Assembly: GCA_019918135.1 (NCBI GenBank)
Contig: WBZZ01002999.1
Span: 40,001-60,000, forward strand
Reading direction: 5' to 3'
Source of the DNA: Paulinella micropora
Lineage: Eukaryota > Cercozoa > Imbricatea > Euglyphida > Paulinellidae
DNA length: 20,000 nucleotides
The notes beneath the pieces are model-generated. The model saw only the letters and a program-made list of their open reading frames with translations, had not been told where the DNA came from and searched no databases. The position numbers and the translations under genes are program-made. Below, one piece after another: positions 6,652 through 13,704 of this stretch (its first letter is position 1; each line of letters begins with the position of its first letter).

Positions 6652-8286
6652 ATGCGATTTTATGGAGCCTTAGATATGAACTCAAACAATAAAACAAATG
6701 GCGGAACAATAACGGTAACAACAATTACTTCAACTGCGGGTATATCAACAACAACAATAACGGCAAGCGACAAGATAACGACTGCATCAGGCAAACCAAT
6801 AATCATAGGCAATACAACGAAAGGCGCAGGTGCGACAGGTGGTTTAGAATTATATGGAACGGCTTCAAATATCGGAGGAGCACACTTACAAGCAATAACA
6901 ACGGCGGATGCTTATCCAACATTTCAATTATTGAACTGGGCACATGATAACATAGGCTTAAGTTTTGATGCTTATTATGACGGCTCAAACTGGAAATCAA
7001 GTAATTCTGGCTCAAACTTTCAAATATACAAAAACTCAAACAAACTTGCTTTTAACTATAAATCAGGAATAACAGCAGGAAGCAATATAACATGGTCTGA
7101 GGCGATGAATATAAGCACAGCAGGATTGGTTACGGCAAATGCGGGGATAACATACACGGGCACACTAACATCAGCAACAAACACCAGCGGGGCAAAGATA
7201 GGAGTTCAGGGAGCAACAGACGGAACAAATGCAAAAGGAATATTTCTATGGGATACGACAAATACGAGTTGGGGAATTTATGCAGCATCTGGTGGAGCAA
7301 GCAAAAGTTTGGCAAATGGTACGGCAGTTTCAGGAAATGATTTTAGTTCGTATAGTTTTCGTTTTAGAGTGGCTAATGATGCTACGATGGGTTTTGTGTG
7401 GGAGAATTCGTCTGAACAATTGTTAATGTCATTAAACGGGGCAAACGGGACTTTATGGACAAAAGGATTGATTACGGCAAATGCGGGAATTACATACACA
7501 GGAACACTAACAACGGCATCAGCATCAACTAATGGGGCAAAAATAGCAATTCAAGGACAAACAGACGGGACGAATGCGAGAGGAATATTTATGTGGGACA
7601 TTGGAGATTCAAACTGGGGGATTTATATGAGCCAGTCTGGGGCAAGTAAATCGTTAAGTGGAGGAACAGCACCAGCAGGAGGAGTAGGTGGAGGATTAAC
7701 TTCTTATTCTATTAGATTTAGATTAAATGGTTCTTCAACGAGTGGGTTCATATGGGAGAATAATTCAAATACTGCTTTAATGTCTTTGAGAGGGAGTGAT
7801 GGACAATTATGGGTATTGTCTAATCCAATTCAATATTCAGACAGGAGAAAAAAAGAAGATATAAAGGAATGTTTAGGCTTAGATTTTATTAATAAGTTAA
7901 ATCCAGTCTGCTATCGTATGATTGACGACAAAAAGAAATGTAGGACTGGCTTAATAGCACAGGAATTAGAAGAAATACTAACAGAAATGGATATGTTAGA
8001 TTTTGGCGGATTTATGAAAGAAAAAATTATGGTTCCCTGCCCAAAGCAAAGAGCGGAATACGAATTGAAAGGTGTGAGTGTTAAGCCAGAAGATGTTAAA
8101 TGTATTGATAGTGGTGATGTCGGTTATGGTATAGGTTATTCCGAGTTTATCGCCCCGTTAATTAAGGCCGTTCAACAATTATCAGATAATCTCGGACATG
8201 TCCGAGATAGGGTGGATAATTTAGAAAAACAAAATAATAATCTTATGAATATACTACAAGAAATTAGAGAAAATGTCAAACAATAA
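6652..8286 (+). CDS. Large fibre protein, C-terminal part with S74 intramolecular chaperone domain
   Basis: The second half of the fibre, one base out of frame with the first. The frame is already open upstream of the ATG at 6652 (SSDIVRFNNAGG precedes it), and the apparent GGAGG before that ATG touches it, so this is probably not a real start. Two near-copy modules of about 100 residues follow, each beginning TANAGITYTGTLT and continuing with GAKI.QG.TDGTNA.GIF.WD. The C-terminus is a peptidase S74/endosialidase chaperone domain: SDRRKKEDI with the expected self-cleavage Ser at residue 396 and Lys five residues on, then LNPVCYRM and GLIAQELEEI. It ends in a coiled coil (NLEKQNNNLMNILQEI). 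Such domains drive trimerisation of fibres and then cut themselves off. One copy of a 20-bp palindrome lies in the coiled-coil region. Its stop overlaps the next start by 14 bases. Confidence 0.85.
   Translation: MRFYGALDMNSNNKTNGGTITVTTITSTAGISTTTITASDKITTASGKPIIIGNTTKGAGATGGLELYGTASNIGGAHLQAITTADAYPTFQLLNWAHDNIGLSFDAYYDGSNWKSSNSGSNFQIYKNSNKLAFNYKSGITAGSNITWSEAMNISTAGLVTANAGITYTGTLTSATNTSGAKIGVQGATDGTNAKGIFLWDTTNTSWGIYAASGGASKSLANGTAVSGNDFSSYSFRFRVANDATMGFVWENSSEQLLMSLNGANGTLWTKGLITANAGITYTGTLTTASASTNGAKIAIQGQTDGTNARGIFMWDIGDSNWGIYMSQSGASKSLSGGTAPAGGVGGGLTSYSIRFRLNGSSTSGFIWENNSNTALMSLRGSDGQLWVLSNPIQYSDRRKKEDIKECLGLDFINKLNPVCYRMIDDKKKCRTGLIAQELEEILTEMDMLDFGGFMKEKIMVPCPKQRAEYELKGVSVKPEDVKCIDSGDVGYGIGYSEFIAPLIKAVQQLSDNLGHVRDRVDNLEKQNNNLMNILQEIRENVKQ
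8189..8208. repeat. Perfect 20-bp palindrome (copy 1)
   Basis: ATCTCGGACATGTCCGAGAT equals its own reverse complement. It is GC-richer than its surroundings and encodes LGHVRD in the fibre's C-terminal coiled coil. An identical copy lies 142 bp downstream. Confidence 0.85.
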
Positions 8287-8647
8287 TACGACTAGACTTC
8301 ATAGACCCCCGCCTATTATGGATATGGATCATCTCGGACATGTCCGAGATAGCGAACTAACTCCTGAATTAAAGTCCCGTGTCCTTGAAGTGGAACTAAA
8401 AACAGAAGAGAAAAAAATTGAAAACGAGATAGAAAATGAATGGAATTGTTGTATGACTAATAAGAAGACTGATAGCAGATTGATTAAATATCTCTTTCAA
8501 ATGACTATAATCATTGGAATAATGATCTTATGTTTAGTGAAATTAAGCGAAAAAAACCTCCCCTGCGAAACTGCGAATGTCTATGTCGGAATACTCACAC
8601 TTTTGGTTGGTATAGTGCTTCCTAGCCCGAATGCTTCAAAGAAGTGA
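8273..8647 (+). CDS. Small protein with two predicted transmembrane segments
   Basis: A 124-residue protein. Residues 1-45 are polar and include LGHVRDSELTPELKSRVLEVELK, related to the fibre's end only by the 20-bp palindrome. Residues 40-55 are Glu/Lys-rich and helical. Two hydrophobic segments follow: LFQMTIIIGIMILCLVKL near residues 71-88 and VYVGILTLLVGIVLPSP near 102-118. A short C-terminal tail follows. The ATG at 8273 overlaps the fibre stop by 14 bases, which suggests coupled or shared transcription; ATGs at 8318 and 8324 are alternatives that still include both membrane segments. Likely a virion or host-membrane protein; the family is not recognised. Its last 12 bases overlap the end of the convergent secreted-protein gene. 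Confidence 0.72.
   Translation: MSNNNTTRLHRPPPIMDMDHLGHVRDSELTPELKSRVLEVELKTEEKKIENEIENEWNCCMTNKKTDSRLIKYLFQMTIIIGIMILCLVKLSEKNLPCETANVYVGILTLLVGIVLPSPNASKK
8331..8350. repeat. Perfect 20-bp palindrome (copy 2)
   Basis: The same 20 bases as copy 1, read in the same codon phase (LGHVRD) near the N-terminus of the two-TM protein. The bases on either side of the two copies differ beyond the short match, except for AG following both. Confidence 0.85.
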
Positions 8648-8896
8648 GCACTCATATAATGCAGTTTTATACCATTTATTATCTCCAGCACATATCAGGG
8701 GGATTGTATCCATAAATGAACGGCAGTCATTGTTGCCGTTGTTAATATACACACAGGTAAAATTAACATTTAATCCAGATTGTATGCAGTAGATGCAGTT
8801 TTCTTTTTTGTTGTTGTAGTCTCTATTTAAAATGTAGAAATCGCAAGCCGTGCGACTTAGCACAAATGGTAATACAAACAATAATATTGATAACAT
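8636..8896 (-). CDS. Small secreted, cysteine-rich protein
   Basis: An 86-residue protein starting at the ATG at 8896. Residues 1-15 (MLSILLFVLPFVLSR) are a short hydrophobic segment that looks like a signal peptide, with possible cleavage around residues 14-18. The remaining ~70 residues hold seven cysteines (in TAC, ENC, IYC, FTC, NDC, LIC and YEC), suggesting a disulfide-bonded extracellular or lumenal domain. There is an NFT sequon. No catalytic motif or named family is recognised. It is the only clearly secreted product in the window and lies between the two-TM protein and a small charged protein. Possible jobs are a virion surface component, a secreted effector or a host-derived protein; the sequence does not decide. 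Confidence 0.65.
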   Translation of the reverse strand: MLSILLFVLPFVLSRTACDFYILNRDYNNKKENCIYCIQSGLNVNFTCVYINNGNNDCRSFMDTIPLICAGDNKWYKTALYECSLL

Positions 8897-8899
8897 ATA

Positions 8900-9109
8900 T
8901 TAACCAGCCTTTTCTTTTACTATATTGTTGTAAATCGTCTCCCGTTGCTTATCCGTCAGTGGCAGGCGATATAAGATATTCTTTGGCTGTCTAAATACAG
9001 CAGGATACGTATTTACCAAGTTTTGATTAATGCGGATGTTGTCTATCTCTTTGCCGAGTTTTTCCAATTCTTCAAGTTGTTGTTCGTCTTTACTTTTTTC
9101 TTTATCCAT
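8900..9109 (-). CDS. Small charged hypothetical protein
   Basis: A 69-residue protein read from the ATG at 9109 (MDKEKSKDEQQ). The frame is open further upstream into the neighbouring gene, but only from a TTG. Residues 1-25 are a Lys/Glu-rich helix (EQQLEELEKLGKEID), followed by RINQNLVNTYPAVFRQPKNILYRLPLTDKQRETIYNNIV. It has no membrane segment or Cys. It is divergent from the phospholipase-domain gene across only 22 bases, so the two must share a promoter region. It lies 3 bases upstream of the start of the secreted protein on the same strand, which suggests one minus-strand transcript. Function unknown. Confidence 0.6.
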   Translation of the reverse strand: MDKEKSKDEQQLEELEKLGKEIDNIRINQNLVNTYPAVFRQPKNILYRLPLTDKQRETIYNNIVKEKAG

Positions 9110-9131
9110 ATTATATAACAGGAAATATAAA
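9110..9131. promoter_or_regulatory. 22-bp divergent intergenic region
   Basis: The only DNA between the small charged gene (minus) and the phospholipase-domain gene (plus). It contains TTATATAAC and AAATATAAA, TATA-like on either side, so any promoter elements must be shared or lie in coding sequence. Confidence 0.4.
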
Positions 9132-9527
9132 ATGGCCAAACAGAAAAAAAAAGACAATCCCTCTTTGGCGGAAGTATACGAAGGAGAAGAGTGGCATGTC
9201 CCTCACTACAACTTCAACGGCCCCGGAACGGACTTGCGGAACAGATTTGGATTAGACTACAAGGGCAAAATCGGGACAGCATCTTATCATCTACCCGTAA
9301 ATAAGATTGATTATGAAGCGATACGACACGACCTCATGCACATGTCGCCTGACGATATGGTTCAACATTTTTCCGATAGAGATTATGTAAAAAATGTAGG
9401 TGCTAACATGAATTTCCACAACATGGGATCCGCTTTGTTGAGTGTGAATGCAGTCGGTGGTAAAGCACTGGCAAAGGCGGTATATATGAGTTGTCTAAAA
9501 TCTATGCTCCTATTAAGTATCCATTAA
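9132..9527 (+). CDS. Phospholipase A2-like domain protein, N-terminal fragment
   Basis: Start ATG at 9132 (MAKQKKKDNPSL); the frame is open further upstream, but only over the neighbouring gene. Residues 24-70 match the compact phospholipase A2 fold of parvovirus-VP1 type. The Ca-binding loop is YNFNGPGTDL (residues 26-35), then PVNKIDYEAIRHD, with the catalytic His-Asp pair at 66-67; the Tyr often found three residues after Asp is His70 here. Such domains breach host membranes during entry. The real protein runs on: at a TATATAT run (9481-9487) the frame changes, and removing two bases gives VYELSKIYAPIKYP, which joins the long downstream frame. The last 14 residues of this fragment are therefore probably artefactual. 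Similar domains sit on virion proteins in several small DNA viruses; I infer a capsid-associated entry role. Confidence 0.75.
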   Translation: MAKQKKKDNPSLAEVYEGEEWHVPHYNFNGPGTDLRNRFGLDYKGKIGTASYHLPVNKIDYEAIRHDLMHMSPDDMVQHFSDRDYVKNVGANMNFHNMGSALLSVNAVGGKALAKAVYMSCLKSMLLLSIH

Positions 9528-11851
9528 GTAAGCGAAGGCAGATCGCGGAGGAAATCGCACTCATGATGCGAGAATGGAAGACGAGCACAGATGTTCTTAA
9601 ATATCTGGTTGTAAAATTTCCATCCTTGTTTGGAGGCACAACAACGAGAAGGTTAGCAGGAGTGGCGAGTAGAAGACACATGGAGCGAGTATGGAGTGAA
9701 TTGCACGGGAAACTCAAATTTTTAGTCGGTGGGTCTGCCTTGGCATTTTTTCAAGGGAAGAAATTTGTATCGTCTCCTTTGTTAATGGTGTATGGTTCTA
9801 CCATTGATTTGCCAGAAAAAGTGAAAAAAGTAAAATCATGGGTTGATGCGGTGATGGAAAAATATGACAAATACTTGGCAGATGTAGGATATTTTGACGA
9901 GAATGGTGATTTCGTGATAAAAAAGAATATTGACAAATACCAAGCAGAGGATGATTACAAAGACTTTTTCTTGGACTGGACTACATATGTTTCTAAAGTT
10001 GGTTCTAATTATAAAACGGGGTTTCTAAACGAAGCAGAATTAGCAAGAGTATCTAACATAGAAACTACAAATGAATTAGAACAGGTATCAGTTGAAGAGC
10101 CAATAGAGGTTGAAGTTAGCAATATTGCGAATAATATAGAAAATCTTTATTCCTCAGTAAAACCAATAGCAGAAAGAATTGCAGAAACTACATTTGCTTC
10201 CATATCGCCTACTCCGTCGCCAGAAATTCTTAAATCCGTTGAACCCATATTATCTCAATCTGTATCGCCTAGCCCGTCAAAATCCGTTGAACCCATATTA
10301 TCTCAATCTGTATCGCCTAGCCCGTCAAAATCCGTTGAACCCATATTATCTCAATCTATATCGCCTAGCCCGTCAAAATCCGTTGAACCGCTACCATCAG
10401 CATCAAATACAGAAAATAATAATAATAATAATATTTATAATAATATACCAGAAGTAAAAATGGCTGAAGTACAACCACAGGCACCACCACCACGGGAAAA
10501 AATAGTAGATGTCGCGGGAAGAAAAACTGCCAGACATTCCATTGATGAATTACTGAAAGAATTTCCGCCCGAAGTCCAAGACCGCATCAAACGAGACTAT
10601 GTTGACATAGTTAGCAAAGGAAGCGGTAAAAAATTAACTAGTAAAAAGTTTCAAAAGGAAGCGGATATTGACAGCATTGAAAGAGTGCTTAGCAGAGACC
10701 ATAAGATAAAGATGGGCGATTTGGATAAATATCGTGATGAATTGTTTACCAAACTTCATAGTGACCTTTATGGAAAATTATCGCAACACCAACAACATTC
10801 ATATCACGAGTATTCAACCGCGAAAATAATCAGTTCAATTCAAGACGAAGACCAAAAAAAAGAAGTAAGGACTAATATTGCCAAATTACAACAAGTGTAT
10901 AAGCCATTGAAGGAAGGTAAACTTGAGGAGGCAGAGGCGGTAAGATTGGCCGATATATACAATAGAGCGGTAAATTCTTATGTTAACGGAAGGAAAGACG
11001 AAGGAAATTCCTTTTACGAGCAATTGAAACAAGTAAACCCTCCGCCAAGTAATCAACCACCACCACCCGATCCACAAACACAACTGCCACCAAAGAAACA
11101 ACCTAAGCCACAACCTAAGCAACCACCATCGCTAGACCCGCCACCGCAATCGCAACCGAACCCGCCACCGCCACCACCCGAAGGGGAGGATGAAGTAAAA
11201 GCACCAGAACCAGAAGAAAACACACAGACTGGAACTTACCTTAGTGGCACAAAAGCGGGACTTCCATTCGTTGAAAAAAGTGCTAATATTAATGACCCAG
11301 CATACAAGGAATATGCGGAAAGCAAAGACCCAGACCCAAACACTACACCAAATCAATCCATGGTTGATTCTATGAGGGCGATTGATGAGTTGGTTGATAG
11401 ACTTATCGGGAAAACACCAGCAGAACAACGGAGGGAATTGATTAATCTTGCCCGCTTTACTATGCCGTCCGACCCGAATGGAGGAATTGGAACAACTAAA
11501 ACCAATATTCTAATCAAAGGAAATAAGGAGCGATCAGATCGTGTGCTTGATGCTCCTATGTATGAGTTGCACGATAACACCCAGTTTGGAAACACTAACA
11601 ATAACATGATGATAAATCGTTATAACAGGGCAGTTATTGTTAAGAGAGTGTCGGAGAAGGTAAGAATGCCGTCCGTTAAGGCTAGAATGATTAAGAACTT
11701 CAAAGCAGAAATTCCGCCACAAGTGCAAACTAGAGCAGAAAGAAAAGATTTTAAACCATTGATTAATCCCCCGTCTGACTATTCTTTTGGAAGCCCCATA
11801 CTCGCCATTCTTCAACAACTATGCACACCCGCCCATGCCTTATGGTGTTGA
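9491..11851 (+). CDS. Large virion-associated protein, middle part (continuation of the PLA2-domain protein)
   Basis: A long open stretch with only a TTG at its left end, best read as the continuation of the phospholipase-like fragment. It starts with a basic helical region (SKRRQIAEEIALMMREW) and a hydrophobic segment (LKFLVGGSALAFF), then a folded part to about 10100. A Ser/Pro linker follows, made by a 48-bp tandem repeat (KSVEPILSQSVSPSPS, three full copies), then an Asn run (NNNNNNIYNNI). The next part is charged and helical (10520-11010), then a Pro/Gln-rich linker (11038-11185), then a folded C-terminal third including LINLARFTMPSDPNGGIG. The last residues, after FGSP, are in the wrong frame. 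The gene lies directly upstream of ATPase and capsid genes, consistent with an internal or vertex virion protein carrying the lipase. Total length would be about 920 residues. Confidence 0.72.
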   Translation: MSKIYAPIKYPLSKRRQIAEEIALMMREWKTSTDVLKYLVVKFPSLFGGTTTRRLAGVASRRHMERVWSELHGKLKFLVGGSALAFFQGKKFVSSPLLMVYGSTIDLPEKVKKVKSWVDAVMEKYDKYLADVGYFDENGDFVIKKNIDKYQAEDDYKDFFLDWTTYVSKVGSNYKTGFLNEAELARVSNIETTNELEQVSVEEPIEVEVSNIANNIENLYSSVKPIAERIAETTFASISPTPSPEILKSVEPILSQSVSPSPSKSVEPILSQSVSPSPSKSVEPILSQSISPSPSKSVEPLPSASNTENNNNNNIYNNIPEVKMAEVQPQAPPPREKIVDVAGRKTARHSIDELLKEFPPEVQDRIKRDYVDIVSKGSGKKLTSKKFQKEADIDSIERVLSRDHKIKMGDLDKYRDELFTKLHSDLYGKLSQHQQHSYHEYSTAKIISSIQDEDQKKEVRTNIAKLQQVYKPLKEGKLEEAEAVRLADIYNRAVNSYVNGRKDEGNSFYEQLKQVNPPPSNQPPPPDPQTQLPPKKQPKPQPKQPPSLDPPPQSQPNPPPPPPEGEDEVKAPEPEENTQTGTYLSGTKAGLPFVEKSANINDPAYKEYAESKDPDPNTTPNQSMVDSMRAIDELVDRLIGKTPAEQRRELINLARFTMPSDPNGGIGTTKTNILIKGNKERSDRVLDAPMYELHDNTQFGNTNNNMMINRYNRAVIVKRVSEKVRMPSVKARMIKNFKAEIPPQVQTRAERKDFKPLINPPSDYSFGSPILAILQQLCTPAHALWC
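10232..10389 (+). repeat. 48-bp tandem repeat (3 full copies plus 14 bases)
   Basis: Copies start at 10232, 10280 and 10328 with a partial copy at 10376. They are identical except G/A in the third (GTATCG to ATATCG). Each encodes the 16 residues KSVEPILSQSVSPSPS. Near-identity indicates recent expansion. A degenerate half unit precedes it from about 10197. Confidence 0.95.
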
Positions 11852-11897
11852 ATATGATAATTATAGATACAATCAAAACTATTTTCTCAATGCTTAA
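11796..11897 (+). CDS. Displaced C-terminal tail of the PLA2-domain protein
   Basis: If one C of the CCCC run at 11794-11797 is skipped, the frame continues from GSP as YSPFFNNYAHPPMPYG, then an Asn/Tyr-rich end, stopping at TAA 11895-11897. This is 33 residues, only 8 bases before the packaging ATPase ATG. The alternative ending at 11851 (LQQLCTPAHALWC) looks unlike the rest of the protein. Aromatic/Asn/Pro tails of this sort are common at the ends of virion proteins. I regard this as the true C-terminus; it has no start of its own. Confidence 0.6.
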   Translation, partial: PYSPFFNNYAHPPMPYGVEYDNYRYNQNYFLNA

Positions 11898-11905
11898 GTA
11901 TAATA

Positions 11906-12775
11906 ATGAAACGAGGACTTAGACCAAATAGACTACCACGAAAAACACTTTTACGAACGGCACTTGAAGGCAGTAAGATTGATGAATTACACGAAAATGA
12001 ATTTCAAGTCAGCCGTCCAGTCATAACGGAATTGCCCAAAAAAGAACAAAAATTTAAAAAAGGTTTGAAAATTGAGGCAATAGAGTCCGAGCGGGATAGT
12101 GTCAAAGAGAAACCACTTCAAAGGGGAAACATCCTTCCGGGGATGGGGCTATTCATCATTTGTGGTGCTACGGGCAGTGGCAAGTCCGTTATGATCGCCA
12201 ACCTGCTAGGTAATAAACACATGCTTAAGGGCTGGTGGGACGAGATTTATATGTTTTGTTTATCTCCTTCTAAAATGCTTACGGATGTTTTGAAATTGAA
12301 AGACGACCATATCATACGAGAGGACAAGCCAGAATTATTGCGACGAATATTTGACGAACAGAAAAGCAAAATAGAGGCGAAGGGATACGAAAAAGCACCA
12401 AAGATATTAATCATTTGTGATGATGTGGCACAATCCCGCAAGTTTCTTAAACACGAAGTATTACAAGAAATCGCTTTTGCTTCAACACATGCCAAAGTAT
12501 CCGTATGGATAACGACACAATCATACATGCAAATTCCCCGCAATGTAAGAATAAATGCCCATTATATTGCCATATTTTCGGGTGTGAAACGATCGGAGAT
12601 TGAACGAATAAAAGCGGAGCATGAAAGTCAATATCTGACTGATAAAGAGATGGATGTGCTTATTAGACATGCCACAGCGGAGCCTTATTCTTTTCTATTC
12701 ATTAACAATAGAATAGCGGATAAGCGACAGGTATTCAGGAAGAACTTTGATACAATTTTACACTTAAAAACTTGA
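11906..12775 (+). CDS. A32-like genome packaging ATPase (FtsK-HerA superfamily)
   Basis: A 289-residue P-loop ATPase. Walker A is GATGSGKS at residues 87-94, preceded by the hydrophobic strand GLFIIC. Walker B is KILIICDDV with acidic D172 and D173. A strand ending in a polar residue, WITTQ (Q205), matches the sensor region of FtsK-HerA ATPases. The N-terminal ~75 residues are basic and charged. Length and motif order fit the packaging ATPases of virophages, PLVs and large DNA viruses, which pump DNA into the capsid. It sits 8 bases after the displaced end of the large virion protein and upstream of two small genes and the capsid gene, on the same strand. The start is preceded by TAAGTATAATA. 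The gene appears intact and is one of the best-supported calls here. Confidence 0.93.
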   Translation: MKRGLRPNRLPRKTLLRTALEGSKIDELHENEFQVSRPVITELPKKEQKFKKGLKIEAIESERDSVKEKPLQRGNILPGMGLFIICGATGSGKSVMIANLLGNKHMLKGWWDEIYMFCLSPSKMLTDVLKLKDDHIIREDKPELLRRIFDEQKSKIEAKGYEKAPKILIICDDVAQSRKFLKHEVLQEIAFASTHAKVSVWITTQSYMQIPRNVRINAHYIAIFSGVKRSEIERIKAEHESQYLTDKEMDVLIRHATAEPYSFLFINNRIADKRQVFRKNFDTILHLKT

Positions 12776-12829
12776 AGTAAGGCTAACTAGTTTTAAAAGC
12801 AATTTTTTTATATTTATTAATAATATAAT

Positions 12830-13285
12830 ATGAGCACTAGGTTATTTACGACAACTTACAACCAAGCAGTGAGTATTTACCGCCAACAGAATGGCATTAA
12901 AGGAATGTATACCATCAAGAAAGGCACACCAGAATATGAGGGAGTAATCCAAATACACAACAAAATCAAGTCTGGTGAAATTCCATCGCAACTTAAGCCA
13001 AGAGCACCAAGAAAAAAGAAAATACAAGCCCCTTCTAACCCCTCGCCCATTGAAACATCGGCACCGCCAGTTGATTTATCATTGAATAGAAAGACAGCGG
13101 AACTACTGCCAAATCATATCACAAATACTACACCACCGCCAAGTGCCAAACCAGTGGAAATGACACCAGACGGAGAGTGGGATAAAATCGCGAGAGACTT
13201 GGATGAGCGAATGAGTAAATCGGCCTCATACAACAAACTAGTTAATATAATTAAATTTATGAAAGAGAATAATATCCCTTGTTAG
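12830..13285 (+). CDS. Small basic protein with KGTPEY motif
   Basis: A 151-residue protein. Residues 1-45 form a folded-looking segment (FTTTYNQAVSIYRQQNGIKGMYTIKKGTPEYEGVIQIH). I recall similar IPKKGTPEY-like motifs in small proteins of PLVs and large DNA viruses, but cannot name the family. A basic patch follows (PRAPRKKKIQAP), then a Pro/Ser-rich linker, then a C-terminal helix (DKIARDLDERMSKSASYNKLVNIIKFM). The basic patch could bind DNA. The start follows TTTTTTTATATTTATTAATAATATAAT, a strongly AT-rich promoter-like stretch 10-40 bases upstream. The gene lies between the packaging ATPase and the capsid genes, so a virion or packaging role is plausible. Confidence 0.75.
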   Translation: MSTRLFTTTYNQAVSIYRQQNGIKGMYTIKKGTPEYEGVIQIHNKIKSGEIPSQLKPRAPRKKKIQAPSNPSPIETSAPPVDLSLNRKTAELLPNHITNTTPPPSAKPVEMTPDGEWDKIARDLDERMSKSASYNKLVNIIKFMKENNIPC

Positions 13286-13299
13286 TATATATACGGAGG

Positions 13300-13704
13300 A
13301 TGATTAGAAACACCCGCGCGGCGAACAAGTTATCTGGCGAATTCGTCAATAAACTAAACGAAGCAAACAGACAAACTAGCGATGCAATGCAATTGAACCA
13401 TTTTGAATTGTGGTCTGACAAAGGAGCACCATTAGTCAATCAAGACCTTACGGATTATTCTAATTTATACCCAGTGCCGACTTATGACTTGCAGAGCATG
13501 TTGCCAGATGTCAGCGATAAAGGAACCACAGATGTTGTTGATTTAGATACTGCCGTGTCTAGTTTGAAATTTTTACAAAAAGCAGTGAAGAGTGCAACTT
13601 CCCGAGAGTATCAACTTGATAGCAGAGAAGGCCGTGATACCACCTTAGCCTCAATACAAGGTGATGTAAGAAAAATAAAAAATGTGTTTTTGCCCGATGA
13701 ATAA
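13300..13704 (+). CDS. Small hypothetical protein upstream of the major capsid gene
   Basis: A 134-residue protein starting at the ATG at 13300, 14 bases after the previous stop; the frame extends seven codons further up only from a TTG. It is hydrophilic, without Cys or membrane segments. The N-terminus is basic (MIRNTRAANK), followed by NKLNEANRQTSDAMQ, an acidic middle (LPDVSDKGTTDVVDLD) and a charged C-terminus (REGRDTTLASIQGDVRKIKN). GGAGG touches the ATG but has no proper spacing, so I do not treat it as a ribosome site. It is conserved in position with the virion module, so it may be a minor capsid or scaffold-type protein; I do not recognise the family. Confidence 0.72.
   Translation: MIRNTRAANKLSGEFVNKLNEANRQTSDAMQLNHFELWSDKGAPLVNQDLTDYSNLYPVPTYDLQSMLPDVSDKGTTDVVDLDTAVSSLKFLQKAVKSATSREYQLDSREGRDTTLASIQGDVRKIKNVFLPDE

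Noticed and set aside
6643..6654. GCAGGAGGT directly before ATG 6652, looking like a bacterial ribosome binding site
   Set aside because: It touches the ATG without spacing, and the same bases encode NAGG within the continuous fibre frame; the gene set is that of a eukaryotic virus.
4485..8286. Bacteriophage identity, from tail-fibre repeats and S74 domain
   Set aside because: Double jelly-roll capsid, penton, A32-like ATPase and AEP-SF3 primase-helicase point to a PLV; no portal, terminase or tail genes are visible.
8900..9157. Longer form of the small charged protein with a hydrophobic N-terminus
   Set aside because: The extension needs a TTG start inside the opposite gene; ATG at 9109 gives a cleaner protein and leaves a shared promoter gap.
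10232..10389. CRISPR array
   Set aside because: The 48-bp units abut without spacers and encode an in-frame Ser/Pro linker.
11132..11428. Trp/Arg-rich minus-strand open frame
   Set aside because: It is the antisense of the Pro-rich linker of the virion protein; the composition is a by-product of CCN codons.
13293..13302. CGGAGG before ATG 13300 as a Shine-Dalgarno site
   Set aside because: No spacing to the ATG, and no other gene here shows a comparable site.
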